Part shown: piece by piece, positions 8,623-16,749 of the stretch | Layout of the letters: every line of letters begins with the position of its first letter | Numbering within the stretch: the stretch's first letter is position 1 | NCBI GenBank assembly: GCA_905203555.1 | Contig: CAJKWK010000053.1 | Coordinates: forward strand, 1-21,303 | DNA: 21,303 nt | Reading direction: 5' to 3' | Source of the DNA: an uncultured Lachnospiraceae bacterium | Lineage (GTDB): Bacteria > Bacillota > Clostridia > Lachnospirales > Lachnospiraceae | Notes under the pieces: model-generated | The model's input: only the letters and a program-made list of their open reading frames with translations | What the model was told of the DNA's origin: nothing | The model's database searches: none | Made by a program: the position numbers and the translations under genes

Positions 8623-9786
8623 TTAGTCACCTTCCGATATCATTGTTTTCCAAAACCAAATTGCATTTTGATATACTCCTGCAGTTCTGATACTTCTCGG
8701 ATCATAGCCGGTAATAGATGCAAGTTTTTTCAACTGATATTGCAGCGTATTCTTATGAATGAACATTTTCTCAGATGTTTTATTAATAGACCCATCACAC
8801 TCATAGAAAATTTCCAGCAATTCAATCCAATGTGTAACATCCTGACGTTTCATATTTCCAAAAACTTTCCGAATATACTCCCATTTGCTTTCCTCGGTAA
8901 TCTCACTCAAAAATACCCCCACCGTCATATCGATATAATAAACAGTATCCGCTCCTACCATTGCCGCTTTCAGACTTTTTTCCGCCCGAATTTTTCCTAT
9001 CCGCAAATCATATCCACTATAACTCCGGTCATCTATTCCCATTTTAATGTGGGTCCCCATAGGGGAAAGAAATTGTCTGCGTATTTCCCGCTCAAACTCT
9101 TCCAACTCCCACTCCACACTTTCCTGTTCATTTTCTTCTGCCCGGAAAAATAAAATCAACTGTGTCTTTTCTCGATAAATAAGATATCGCCTCATATGTT
9201 CCGGCTTTTTTCTAAGAATATCTTCCAATGCATCCAACATTTCATGCACGTCTTTCGGACATACTCCGCTCTCATCCGCAATGGAAATACAAACGCATCT
9301 ACGTTTCAAAGACAAATCAAGTCCTAGAGCCGTCCCTTCAGACAAATAATTTTCCGGTAAATTCTCTCGTTTCTCAAACAATACGTTGTATAAAAACTTC
9401 CGCTGTTCCTTTTGAACCTCATCTTCTCTCTTCTGTAAGTAGGAATTTAACACCATTGTTTCTGTTGTTTTTCTTATCAGGTCTATATATGGTTCGATTT
9501 GACTCCACTCTCCGCTAATCCCAATCACCCCGACCACACTGCCTTTGAAATAAATCGGCATATTAATCCCCATCTTCGATCCTTGATATTCACCATCCGA
9601 ATATATTTCCAGACACTCCAGTCTTTCTCTGATTATTTTTTCTGCTCCCTTATGCAATGTTCCGACTCGTTTTGGATTGGTACTTGCTATGATCATTCCC
9701 TCAGCATTCATCAAATTTACTGCCTGATGAATCGTACTGCTGATTTCACTTACAATATTCCTTGCAATCCTCTCTGTTATTTCCAT
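8623..9786 (-). CDS. cdaR: CdaR-family transcriptional regulator (sugar-diacid type)
   Basis: This is a cytoplasmic DNA-binding activator. The first 130 residues or so form a putative sugar-diacid recognition domain (MEITERIARNIVSEISSTIH, then MGINMPIYFKGSVVGVIGI). The C-terminal 60 residues form the PucR/CdaR helix-turn-helix (CDGSINKTSEKMFIHKNTLQ, then LKKLASITGYDPRSI). Total length is 387 residues, normal for CdaR. The ATG at 9786 is preferred because AGGTGG lies 8 bases upstream; the GTG at 9798 overlaps that site. In E. coli, CdaR activates galactarate, glucarate and glycerate genes. Here the gene lies directly upstream of an operon containing glycerate kinase, so it probably controls that operon. 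Glycerate or a diacid is the likely effector, but this is inference. It is transcribed divergently from the formate channel gene. Confidence 0.88.
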   Translation of the reverse strand: MEITERIARNIVSEISSTIHQAVNLMNAEGMIIASTNPKRVGTLHKGAEKIIRERLECLEIYSDGEYQGSKMGINMPIYFKGSVVGVIGISGEWSQIEPYIDLIRKTTETMVLNSYLQKREDEVQKEQRKFLYNVLFEKRENLPENYLSEGTALGLDLSLKRRCVCISIADESGVCPKDVHEMLDALEDILRKKPEHMRRYLIYREKTQLILFFRAEENEQESVEWELEEFEREIRRQFLSPMGTHIKMGIDDRSYSGYDLRIGKIRAEKSLKAAMVGADTVYYIDMTVGVFLSEITEESKWEYIRKVFGNMKRQDVTHWIELLEIFYECDGSINKTSEKMFIHKNTLQYQLKKLASITGYDPRSIRTAGVYQNAIWFWKTMISEGD

Positions 9787-9821
9787 ATTCTGTACCACCT
9801 ATCTTAAATTCTGCCCACTTT

Positions 9822-9851
9822 GTTATAGTATACCCCAACTTTCACTTGCAA
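9822..9851 (-). promoter_or_regulatory. CdaR-gene promoter candidate
   Basis: On the minus strand TTGCAA (9846-9851) lies 18 bp before TATAAC (9822-9827); an overlapping TATACT (9827-9832) is an alternative -10. TTGCAA is self-complementary and is also the best -35 for the divergent formate channel promoter, so the two promoters may compete. Confidence 0.45.
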
Positions 9852-9873
9852 TTCTTCTAACTCCAAGTATAAT
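9846..9873 (+). promoter_or_regulatory. Promoter of the formate/nitrite channel gene
   Basis: TTGCAA at 9846-9851 and TATAAT at 9868-9873 are separated by 16 bp. Predicted start is near 9880, which leaves a leader of about 70 bases containing the palindrome at 9882-9913. Confidence 0.6.
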
Positions 9874-9881
9874 ATAGATTG

Positions 9882-9913
9882 TTTTGTAATGTAAATATTT
9901 TACTGTAACAAAA
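9882..9913 (+). promoter_or_regulatory. Imperfect palindrome in the channel-gene leader (possible operator)
   Basis: A nested inverted repeat: outer arms TTTTGT (9882-9887) and ACAAAA (9908-9913), inner arms GTAAA (9891-9895) and TTTAC (9899-9903). It begins right at the predicted transcription start, a position suited to a repressor. The low GC content makes it a poor terminator or riboswitch stem. The binding protein is unknown. Confidence 0.35.
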
Positions 9914-9951
9914 AGAAATGAGAGAAAAAAGAATTTTGAGGAGCATGATTT

Positions 9952-10788
9952 ATGGATAACCATTTTAACACCCCTGCTGAAACAATTGAATTGAACATGA
10001 AAGCCAGTGAAAACAAAACAGCTCTTCCACTGGGCAAAATGATTCTTCTCGGCATCATGGCCGGCGTCTTCATTGCACTCGGTGGCGCAACAAGCAGCAC
10101 CGCTGTTCACGCAATTGAAAATGTCGGTGTAGCACGTACGGTTGCCGGAATGATTTTCCCTGTCGGACTTATGCTGATTGTTTTTCTGGGAGGCGAATTA
10201 TTTACCGGAAACTGTCTGATCATCATGGATGTATTTGCAAAAAGAGCGACCCGAAGAGGACTCATCCGCAACCTGCTGATTGTATATTTCAGCAATCTGA
10301 TTGGAGCCTTGATTGTAGATATCCTCGTCTTCTTCAGTGGAAATCTCAATTATTCCGACGGACTTCTGGGTGCGTACACAATCAAAGTAGCGGTCGGAAA
10401 AGTTGCCATCTCTCCGCTGCAGGGAATCACATCCGGTATCTTATGTAATATCCTTGTCTGCCTTGCAGTTCTGATGGCTGCCTGCGCCAAAGATATTATC
10501 GGAAAAGTCTGGGCAATTTTCTTCCCTATTTGTGCATTTGTTGTCGGCGGATTTGAACACTGTGTTGCCAATATGTTTTATATTCCAGCCGGAATCATGG
10601 CAGCTGCCAACCCCGATTATGTCGCCAAAGCACAGGAAGTTTACCACATTACCTCAGAGCAGCTTGCTCATTTAACAATAATCGGGAGCCTCAACAATTT
10701 CATCCCTGTCACCCTTGGAAATATCCTTGGCGGGATGGTCTTTGTCGGACTCCCTCTCTATCTGATTTATAAGAAAAAATGGAATTAA
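9952..10788 (+). CDS. Formate/nitrite transporter family channel (FocA/FdhC-like)
   Basis: A pentameric inner-membrane channel protein of the FNT family, expected to pass formate, nitrite or a similar small anion. The 278-residue chain has about six membrane segments. The loop GGELFTGNCL (residues 80-89) matches the conserved omega-loop region, with Thr85 in the place of FocA Thr90. GGFEHCVANMFYIPAGI carries the conserved pore histidine at His203 (His209 in FocA). ATG 9952 follows GAGGAG with an 8-base gap. The gene stands alone on the plus strand, divergent from the CdaR-type gene and convergent with feoB. There is no pyruvate formate-lyase gene in the window, so formate as substrate is inferred from the usual fermentative role in Clostridia. 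No clear hairpin terminator lies in the 19-base gap to feoB. Confidence 0.9.
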   Translation: MDNHFNTPAETIELNMKASENKTALPLGKMILLGIMAGVFIALGGATSSTAVHAIENVGVARTVAGMIFPVGLMLIVFLGGELFTGNCLIIMDVFAKRATRRGLIRNLLIVYFSNLIGALIVDILVFFSGNLNYSDGLLGAYTIKVAVGKVAISPLQGITSGILCNILVCLAVLMAACAKDIIGKVWAIFFPICAFVVGGFEHCVANMFYIPAGIMAAANPDYVAKAQEVYHITSEQLAHLTIIGSLNNFIPVTLGNILGGMVFVGLPLYLIYKKKWN

Positions 10789-10807
10789 CTCTACAAAATC
10801 ACTAAAT

Positions 10808-13147
10808 CTAAATCAATGCAATGTGGTACACCACAAATGCCACAAGCCATGCAATCACACACTGACCAATCACCATAGCCGCAGCCCATTTCCCGCCTAA
10901 CTCTCGCTTGACGGATGCAATTGCGGCTACGCATGGTGTATACAGCAGACAGAACACGAGCAGCGAAACGACTCCCGCAAGAGTCAGACTGCTCTGCAGA
11001 GCTGCGACTCCTCCATATAAAACAGTAAGTGACGATACTACGCTTTCTTTCGCAAGAAATCCGGAAATCAACGCCGTCACAATTCTCCAGTCTCCAAATC
11101 CGACCGGTATAAAAATTGGCGCCAGCACCCCCGCTACACCTGCCAGTATACTATTCTGCGAATCTGCAACCATATTTAATCCCAGATCAAAATTCTGCAA
11201 GAACCAAATACCAATGGTAGCCAGAAAAATAATCGTAAATGCTCTCTGCAAAAAGTCTTTTGCCTTATCCCAAAGAAGATGCAGCACATTCTTAGCTCCC
11301 GGCATCCGATAATTCGGCAGCTCCATCACAAACGGAACAGCCTCTCCTTTGAATAGCGTTTTCTTAAAGATCAACGCCGTTACAATTCCCATTACAATAC
11401 CCAACACATACAGGCCAATCATCACAATCGCCCCATGTTTCGGGAAAAATGCCGCTGTAAAAAATGCATATACCGGCAGCTTTGCGGTACAGCTCATAAA
11501 TGGAGTCAACAGAATCGTCATCTTTCTGTCGCGGGCAGACGGCAGTGTCCGGCTTGCCATAACCCCCGGTACTGTACATCCAAATCCAATCAGCATCGGC
11601 ACGATACTCCGTCCGGACAGCCCCAATTTTCGGAGAAGTTTATCCATAATAAACGCAACGCGCGCCATATATCCACTGTCTTCCAACAGCGATAAAAAGA
11701 AAAATAAAGTTACAATAATCGGAAGAAAGCTCAGCACACCGCCAACACCGTTAAAAATACCATCGATCACAAGCGAATGAACGACACTATTCACATGAGC
11801 TGCGATCATCATCTGCGATACGGTATCCGTCAGCATCGCAATTCCAGTTTCCAAAATCCCCTGAAAAAATGCACCGATCACATTAAACGTCAGCCAGAAC
11901 ACCAATCCCATAATTAAAATAAAAGCAGGGATTCCTGTATATTTTCCGGTCAGAAACTGATCCATCCTCCGGCTCCTCAACCGCTCTTTGCTCTCTTTTG
12001 GTTTAATCACTGTCTCACTGCAAACATCTTCTATGTAATCAAAACGCATCTGTGCAACTGCAGCGGCACGATCCATTCCGGTTTCTTCCTCCGTCTGATC
12101 TGCAATATCCTCCAGCATCCGCAATTCATTTTCCGTCAGATTCAACTGCTCCAGAATCTTTTCGTCCCCTTCCATCACCTTGCTCGCCGCAAAACGAACC
12201 GGAATCCCGGCATTTTGCGCATGGTCTTCGATCAGATGCATCACCGCATGGATTCCTCTGTGAATGCCTTCATTCCGCTTACAAAAATCTGTATCCAGCG
12301 GACACTCCTGATATTTTGCAACGTGAATCGCATGCCGGATCAACTCCTCAATCCCTTCGCCCTTTGCCGCTGAAATCGGAATCACCGGAACCCCCAGCTC
12401 TTCTTCCATTTCATTGACCAGCACCGAACCTTCATTCTCACGCAGTTCATCCATCATATTCAACGCAACTACCATCGGCACTCCCAATTCCAAAAGCTGC
12501 ATGGTCAGATATAGATTTCGCTCTATATTCGTTGCATCCACAATATTAATAATTCCCTTTGGTTTTTCCCGGATTACAAATTCTCTTGTCACAATCTCCT
12601 CACTGCTGTACGGTGACATAGAATAAATTCCCGGCAAGTCTGTAATCAATGTATTTTCATATCCGCGGATTGCTCCGTCCTTCCGGTCCACTGTTACCCC
12701 CGGAAAATTGCCTACATGTTGTTTTGCCCCTGTCAATTGATTAAACAACGTAGTTTTTCCACAATTCTGATTTCCCACCAGCGCAAAAGTCAAAAGCTCG
12801 CTTTCCGGCAAAGCCTTCTCTTCTTTTCGATTATGAAACTTTCCTTCCTCTCCATATCCGGGATGGTGTTTCTCCTTCTTCTGATCCTTTCGCAAAGTCT
12901 TCTTCACGATTGATTCCGGCTGATGCGGCTCACTGATCCGGATATTTTCCGCATCTTCCAATCGAATCGTCAATTCATATCCATGAATCCGTAATTCAAT
13001 CGGATCTCCCATCGGCGCATATTTTACAACGGTCACTTCCGTTCCCTGAATCAGCCCCATATCCAAAAAATGCTGACGCAAAGCACCGGAACCGCCTACT
13101 GAAAGAATGGTTGCTGTCTCTCCAATTCCTAATTTATTTAATCTCAT
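10808..13147 (-). CDS. feoB: Ferrous iron transporter FeoB with fused N-terminal FeoA domain
   Basis: An inner-membrane Fe(II) importer. In order it has a FeoA/SH3-like domain (residues 1-71, MRLNKLGIGETATILSVGG), a charged linker (about 72-118) with five histidines, a GTPase domain, and the FeoB membrane core. The GTPase shows GNQNCGKT (125-132), DLPG (170-173), NMMD and SAAKGEG. The core has the conserved cysteine motifs GFGCTVPGVMASRTL and LLYTPCVAAI. Total length is 779 residues. I chose the ATG at 13147, after AAGGAG, because the promoter at 13174-13202 lies downstream of the TTG at 13189 that would lengthen the frame. A FeoA-FeoB fusion is known in several anaerobes. It is a single-gene unit, convergent with the formate channel gene; I see no convincing Fur box. 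Confidence 0.96.
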   Translation of the reverse strand: MRLNKLGIGETATILSVGGSGALRQHFLDMGLIQGTEVTVVKYAPMGDPIELRIHGYELTIRLEDAENIRISEPHQPESIVKKTLRKDQKKEKHHPGYGEEGKFHNRKEEKALPESELLTFALVGNQNCGKTTLFNQLTGAKQHVGNFPGVTVDRKDGAIRGYENTLITDLPGIYSMSPYSSEEIVTREFVIREKPKGIINIVDATNIERNLYLTMQLLELGVPMVVALNMMDELRENEGSVLVNEMEEELGVPVIPISAAKGEGIEELIRHAIHVAKYQECPLDTDFCKRNEGIHRGIHAVMHLIEDHAQNAGIPVRFAASKVMEGDEKILEQLNLTENELRMLEDIADQTEEETGMDRAAAVAQMRFDYIEDVCSETVIKPKESKERLRSRRMDQFLTGKYTGIPAFILIMGLVFWLTFNVIGAFFQGILETGIAMLTDTVSQMMIAAHVNSVVHSLVIDGIFNGVGGVLSFLPIIVTLFFFLSLLEDSGYMARVAFIMDKLLRKLGLSGRSIVPMLIGFGCTVPGVMASRTLPSARDRKMTILLTPFMSCTAKLPVYAFFTAAFFPKHGAIVMIGLYVLGIVMGIVTALIFKKTLFKGEAVPFVMELPNYRMPGAKNVLHLLWDKAKDFLQRAFTIIFLATIGIWFLQNFDLGLNMVADSQNSILAGVAGVLAPIFIPVGFGDWRIVTALISGFLAKESVVSSLTVLYGGVAALQSSLTLAGVVSLLVFCLLYTPCVAAIASVKRELGGKWAAAMVIGQCVIAWLVAFVVYHIALI

Positions 13148-13173
13148 TCGCTTTGTCTCCTTTTCCTTAGTCC

Positions 13174-13202
13174 ATTCTAACTCAGACAATTCAAAATATC
13201 AA
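13174..13202 (-). promoter_or_regulatory. feoB promoter
   Basis: On the minus strand TTGATA (13197-13202) and TAGAAT (13174-13179) are separated by exactly 17 bp. It lies just downstream of the ABC transporter's terminator. Start of transcription is expected near 13167, about 20 bases before the ATG at 13147. Confidence 0.7.
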
Positions 13203-13213
13203 TCGCAGATTAA

Positions 13214-13255
13214 AAAAAGTGCCTCTCATACTTTTTTGTACAAGACACACTTTTT
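13214..13255 (-). terminator. Intrinsic terminator after the ABC transporter gene
   Basis: An 18-bp stem (13214-13231 with 13238-13255) has one mismatch, a few G-U pairs and a 6-base loop. On the minus strand it is followed by seven T residues. It lies 40 bases after the ABC gene stop and just before the feoB promoter. Confidence 0.85.
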
Positions 13256-13293
13256 CTGATGCTATTCGAATACATTTCTGATGCTATTCGAAT
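13253..13293. repeat. Tandem 19-bp direct repeat (22-bp period)
   Basis: TTTCTGATGCTATTCGAAT occurs twice without mismatch, at 13253-13271 and 13275-13293, with a 3-base gap. Each copy contains the palindrome ATTCGAAT. The pair fills the space between the ABC gene stop codon (13295-13297) and its terminator, and overlaps the terminator arm by three bases. Confidence 0.9.
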
Positions 13294-13294
13294 G

Positions 13295-16200
13295 TTATTC
13301 TGTTCTCAATGCCGTTACCGGATCTTCCTTTGCCGCTTTTCTGGAAGGTATAATCCCACCCAGAAGTGTCAATAAAATACTCAGGACAATGAGAATCATA
13401 CCGCCAATCGGAGGCAGTACAGCATTCATATTGTCATTTCCGGCAAGTGAATGGATGATGGCATTTGCCGGGAAAAGCAACAGCAGCGTCGCACTAATTC
13501 CAATCAGCCCTGCCAGCGCACCTATGATAAATGTCTCTGCATTAAACACCTGCGAAACATTTCTCTTGGATGCACCAATGGCTCTTAAAATTCCAATTTC
13601 TTTCTTCCGTTCCAACACACTGATGTAAGTAATCACTCCGATCATAATCGAAGAAACAACAAGAGAAATCGCCACGAACGCAATCAATACATAACTGATC
13701 AGATTCACGATCGTCGTAACGGAAGACATCAGACTTCCCACCAAATCCGTATAACTGATGACCTTATCTTCATCCTCTTTCTCCATCCGCGCATTATACG
13801 CATCCAAAATTTTCACAACCTCTTCTTTGCTCTCAAAATCCTTTGGATACAGCGAAATCTGTGATGGATTGCTCTTTTCCGCATAGCCAAGTTTTGCCAG
13901 ATTGGAGTCATAAGTGTAGATTTCCTTCGACATCATGGACGCCATCAATTCTGCCAGTTCCTGCTCTGTCATATTCATTTTGACAGCGCTGGCAAATGTT
14001 TCTGCATCAAACGAAAACGCACTCTGCATTGAAGCTGCAAGCTGCGACATACTGGCTGTCAATTCTCTCTCCAATGTATTGCTCACGCTGCCCGCAACGG
14101 TCTGCATATATTGTTCTAAGATTGCCGGGACCTTCTGCTCCAGACCATTGGATTCAATAAACGCATTCATGCTTTTTTCCAACACTTCTTTTGCCTGCTC
14201 TGACTCCAGATATGCTGAAAAATACTCGCTGAACTTTGCAAGATCCGGCAAATCATGTTCTTTTGCGTATGCCTGATAGCCGTCTAAAGATTCTTGTAAA
14301 ATCTGCTCTACCTGTTCTTTCGATAACGGCTGCCCTCCATTTTCCTGCAGCGCCTTCTGAATCGCCTCACGCAGCGCCTGCGCTCCGCCATTTTCCATAT
14401 ATTGTTTGAAATACACCGGGAACTGTGATACATCAGCCTCCGGATGCAGTTTCACATACTCCTGATAGCCATTCATCAAATCTGTCACCAAAGTCTGTAC
14501 CTGTTCTGCAGAAATCCGGATCTGCAGCTGACTGATGACCTCTTCCATATCCAGCGGAGGCAGAGCCAGCTCACTCATAGCATTATTCATTCCACTCAAG
14601 TCCAGATTTAGTTTACTTCCATCTACTTGAAATGCCGACTGCACCTTTTGTTCATCTATCGTAAATAAGGAATCCATTTGAAATGCATTTTCAGAACGAT
14701 CCTTTGTATCAAAACTTTTTCCGGTGAAAATATTGCGATTATGATCCGCCAGCTGTGCCTTTACAATCTCACTTTTTGCTGCCTTTTCGGATACATAATC
14801 CACCAATTCAGAAGGATAATAAATTCCGAATGACAACATTGCCGCAGTAGCATTCTCTTTCGGCTGAACAATACCGACAATTTCCATATCCTCGCCATTT
14901 TGAACAAGCTGTTTCATATAATCTTTATCATCTCGTTTATCCTTCCAGAGGTCATATTCCTCATCATAAACGTAATAATCTGTCGCCGCCACAAGTTTAA
15001 AGCGGATTCCCAGAATGTCTTCATAAGAATACGTATCATGGATTTCCGGTATGGTAACTTCCTCTTCTCTGGTAAACTGATTGACCATCTGATCCAATTC
15101 TGAAAAATCCCTCAGTCCCAACGTATACAGCAAGAAATCCCCGATATTTCCGCCCGGAGTCAATACCAGAACACACTCATTGCGATTGGTTGGCCAGTGT
15201 CCGGCTTTGACATCATACTGATTTTCATACATACTGCGGTTATCCGGCATTTTCCGAAAAACATCCGTGCTCATCATCATAGACATCATACTGTTTGTGC
15301 TTTCCGCAGAACCAAGTCCCATTGCCTTGAAGGACTGGTCCGGATGTACCTGCCGAACTTCTTCCGGATCTGCACTGTAAATCTGCGGCGACACATTATA
15401 CGCATATTCAATTGCATTTGTATACTCCTCAATTCCAGAATCTCCGGAATCCAGATACGCTTTCAGCGATTTCAGATCATTGGTCCCTACTGTAGAAAAC
15501 ATTCCGGTCAACATATTTCCTACTCGAATATCCGCCTCTTCCGTCTCTTCGTCTCCGGCTCCTGCTGCCGGATCGGCAAGCATCGCCGTCATATCCAGAC
15601 CGGAACTCTGGATCTGCAGCGGGTATTCCGATAAGGTCTCTTCCTCAATATCTGCGATATACTGATTTACACCGTTGGACAAAGACAAGATTAACGCAAT
15701 CCCGATAATTCCGATTGAACCGGCAAATGCGGTCAGGATCGTCCTTCCCTTTTTTGTCTTTAAGTTATTAAAACTCAGTGCAAGTGAAGTCAGAAAAGAC
15801 ATGGATGTTTTTCCCATGTTCCTGTGCTCCGGCGGTGCAATCAATTCATCTTCCACATCATAGGGATGACTGTCTGAACGGATCTTTCCGTCACGCAGCT
15901 TTACAATACGGGTCGCATACTCTTCTGCCAGTTCCGGGTTGTGCGTTACCATAACAACCAACCGATCCTTTGCCACTTCTTTCAGCAAGTCCATAACCTG
16001 CACACTGGTATCGCTGTCCAATGCACCGGTAGGCTCATCTGCCAGCAAAATATCCGGATTATTCACCAACGCCCTTGCAATCGCAACCCGCTGCATCTGT
16101 CCGCCCGACAATTGATTCGGTTTCTTATGGATCTGCTCCCCAAGACCCACCTCTTCCAACGCATGAATCGCCTTCTCCCGGCGTTCTCCTTTGGAAATAC

Positions 16201-16534
16201 CGGAGATTGTCAAAGCCAGTTCTACATTTGCCAAAATCGTTTGATGCGGAATCAAATTGTAACTCTGAAAAACAAAACCAATCGTATGATTCCGGTACGA
16301 ATCCCAATCTCGATCCGTATAATCTTTTGTTGAAATCTCATTGATGATCAAATCCCCGCTGTCATAACGGTCCAAACCTCCAATGATATTCAGAAGTGTT
16401 GTTTTCCCGGAACCACTCGGTCCCAAAATCGCAACAAATTCATTCTCTCTTAAATTCAGACTCACGTCATCCAGTGCTTTTTGCACCAGACTCCCCGTTC
16501 TGTATTCTTTACATATATTTTTTACCTGTAACAT
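13295..16534 (-). CDS. Large MacB-like ABC transporter, fused ATPase and FtsX-type permease
   Basis: One 1079-residue chain contains a full ABC ATPase and a permease. The ATPase (about 1-230) has Walker A GPSGSGKTT, signature LSGGQMQR, and Walker B ILLADEPTGAL, closest to the MacB/LolD group. A first membrane segment lies at about 264-285. An extracytoplasmic region of about 650 residues follows, then three C-terminal segments (about 938-972, 997-1025, 1037-1060) of the FtsX type ending in GGIIPSRKAAKEDPVTALR. Such proteins work as dimers and typically export peptides or lipids or act on the envelope; the substrate is unknown. The outer region includes two copies of a 63-residue unit (674-799). 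E. coli MacB is only about 650 residues, so the ectodomain is greatly enlarged. ATG 16534 follows AGGAAAGGG by 10 bases; TTG 16540 is an alternative. No periplasmic partner or two-component system is adjacent. Confidence 0.88.
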   Translation of the reverse strand: MLQVKNICKEYRTGSLVQKALDDVSLNLRENEFVAILGPSGSGKTTLLNIIGGLDRYDSGDLIINEISTKDYTDRDWDSYRNHTIGFVFQSYNLIPHQTILANVELALTISGISKGERREKAIHALEEVGLGEQIHKKPNQLSGGQMQRVAIARALVNNPDILLADEPTGALDSDTSVQVMDLLKEVAKDRLVVMVTHNPELAEEYATRIVKLRDGKIRSDSHPYDVEDELIAPPEHRNMGKTSMSFLTSLALSFNNLKTKKGRTILTAFAGSIGIIGIALILSLSNGVNQYIADIEEETLSEYPLQIQSSGLDMTAMLADPAAGAGDEETEEADIRVGNMLTGMFSTVGTNDLKSLKAYLDSGDSGIEEYTNAIEYAYNVSPQIYSADPEEVRQVHPDQSFKAMGLGSAESTNSMMSMMMSTDVFRKMPDNRSMYENQYDVKAGHWPTNRNECVLVLTPGGNIGDFLLYTLGLRDFSELDQMVNQFTREEEVTIPEIHDTYSYEDILGIRFKLVAATDYYVYDEEYDLWKDKRDDKDYMKQLVQNGEDMEIVGIVQPKENATAAMLSFGIYYPSELVDYVSEKAAKSEIVKAQLADHNRNIFTGKSFDTKDRSENAFQMDSLFTIDEQKVQSAFQVDGSKLNLDLSGMNNAMSELALPPLDMEEVISQLQIRISAEQVQTLVTDLMNGYQEYVKLHPEADVSQFPVYFKQYMENGGAQALREAIQKALQENGGQPLSKEQVEQILQESLDGYQAYAKEHDLPDLAKFSEYFSAYLESEQAKEVLEKSMNAFIESNGLEQKVPAILEQYMQTVAGSVSNTLERELTASMSQLAASMQSAFSFDAETFASAVKMNMTEQELAELMASMMSKEIYTYDSNLAKLGYAEKSNPSQISLYPKDFESKEEVVKILDAYNARMEKEDEDKVISYTDLVGSLMSSVTTIVNLISYVLIAFVAISLVVSSIMIGVITYISVLERKKEIGILRAIGASKRNVSQVFNAETFIIGALAGLIGISATLLLLFPANAIIHSLAGNDNMNAVLPPIGGMILIVLSILLTLLGGIIPSRKAAKEDPVTALRTE

Positions 16535-16595
16535 ACTCAAGCTGCCCTTTCCTTTTACCGATTTCCCTCATAAAAGAATTTTTACTTTAACTTGT

Positions 16596-16630
16596 AGTAT
16601 ATCACGTTTTTTTCTACCTGTAATATTACA
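16596..16630 (-). promoter_or_regulatory. ABC transporter promoter with a palindrome over the -35 box
   Basis: On the minus strand ATTACA (16619-16624) and TATACT (16596-16601) are separated by 17 bp. The -35 is half of the perfect 12-bp palindrome TGTAATATTACA at 16619-16630. That placement is typical of a repressor operator. No regulator gene lies next to it, so the protein is unknown. Confidence 0.5.
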
Positions 16631-16660
16631 ATTTTATAAATTTTTTCCCGACTGCACTTT

Positions 16661-16691
16661 AGGCGGACTATCCCTTCTCCGCTTTATTTTT
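16661..16691 (+). terminator. Orphan terminator-like hairpin
   Basis: On the plus strand AGGCGGA (16661-16667) pairs with TCCGCTT (16678-16684, one G-U pair) across a 10-base loop, followed by TTTATTTTT. No plus-strand gene lies upstream that it could end. On the minus strand it lacks a T tract, so it is not an obvious terminator for the small NifX-like gene. The surrounding 16535-16749 gap shows no coding frame. Confidence 0.3.
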
Positions 16692-16749
16692 CACACATAT
16701 TACAGGCACGATTATTTCAGATAGCAAGAATGATTTTCTGATATTTTAC

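Noticed and set aside
13148..13189. N-terminal extension of FeoB from a TTG at 13189
   Set aside because: The consensus-like promoter lies within or downstream of this segment, and ATG 13147 has a strong AAGGAG site and begins the FeoA domain.
13253..13293. Start of a CRISPR array
   Set aside because: Only two repeats with a 3-base gap; there are no spacers and no cas genes.
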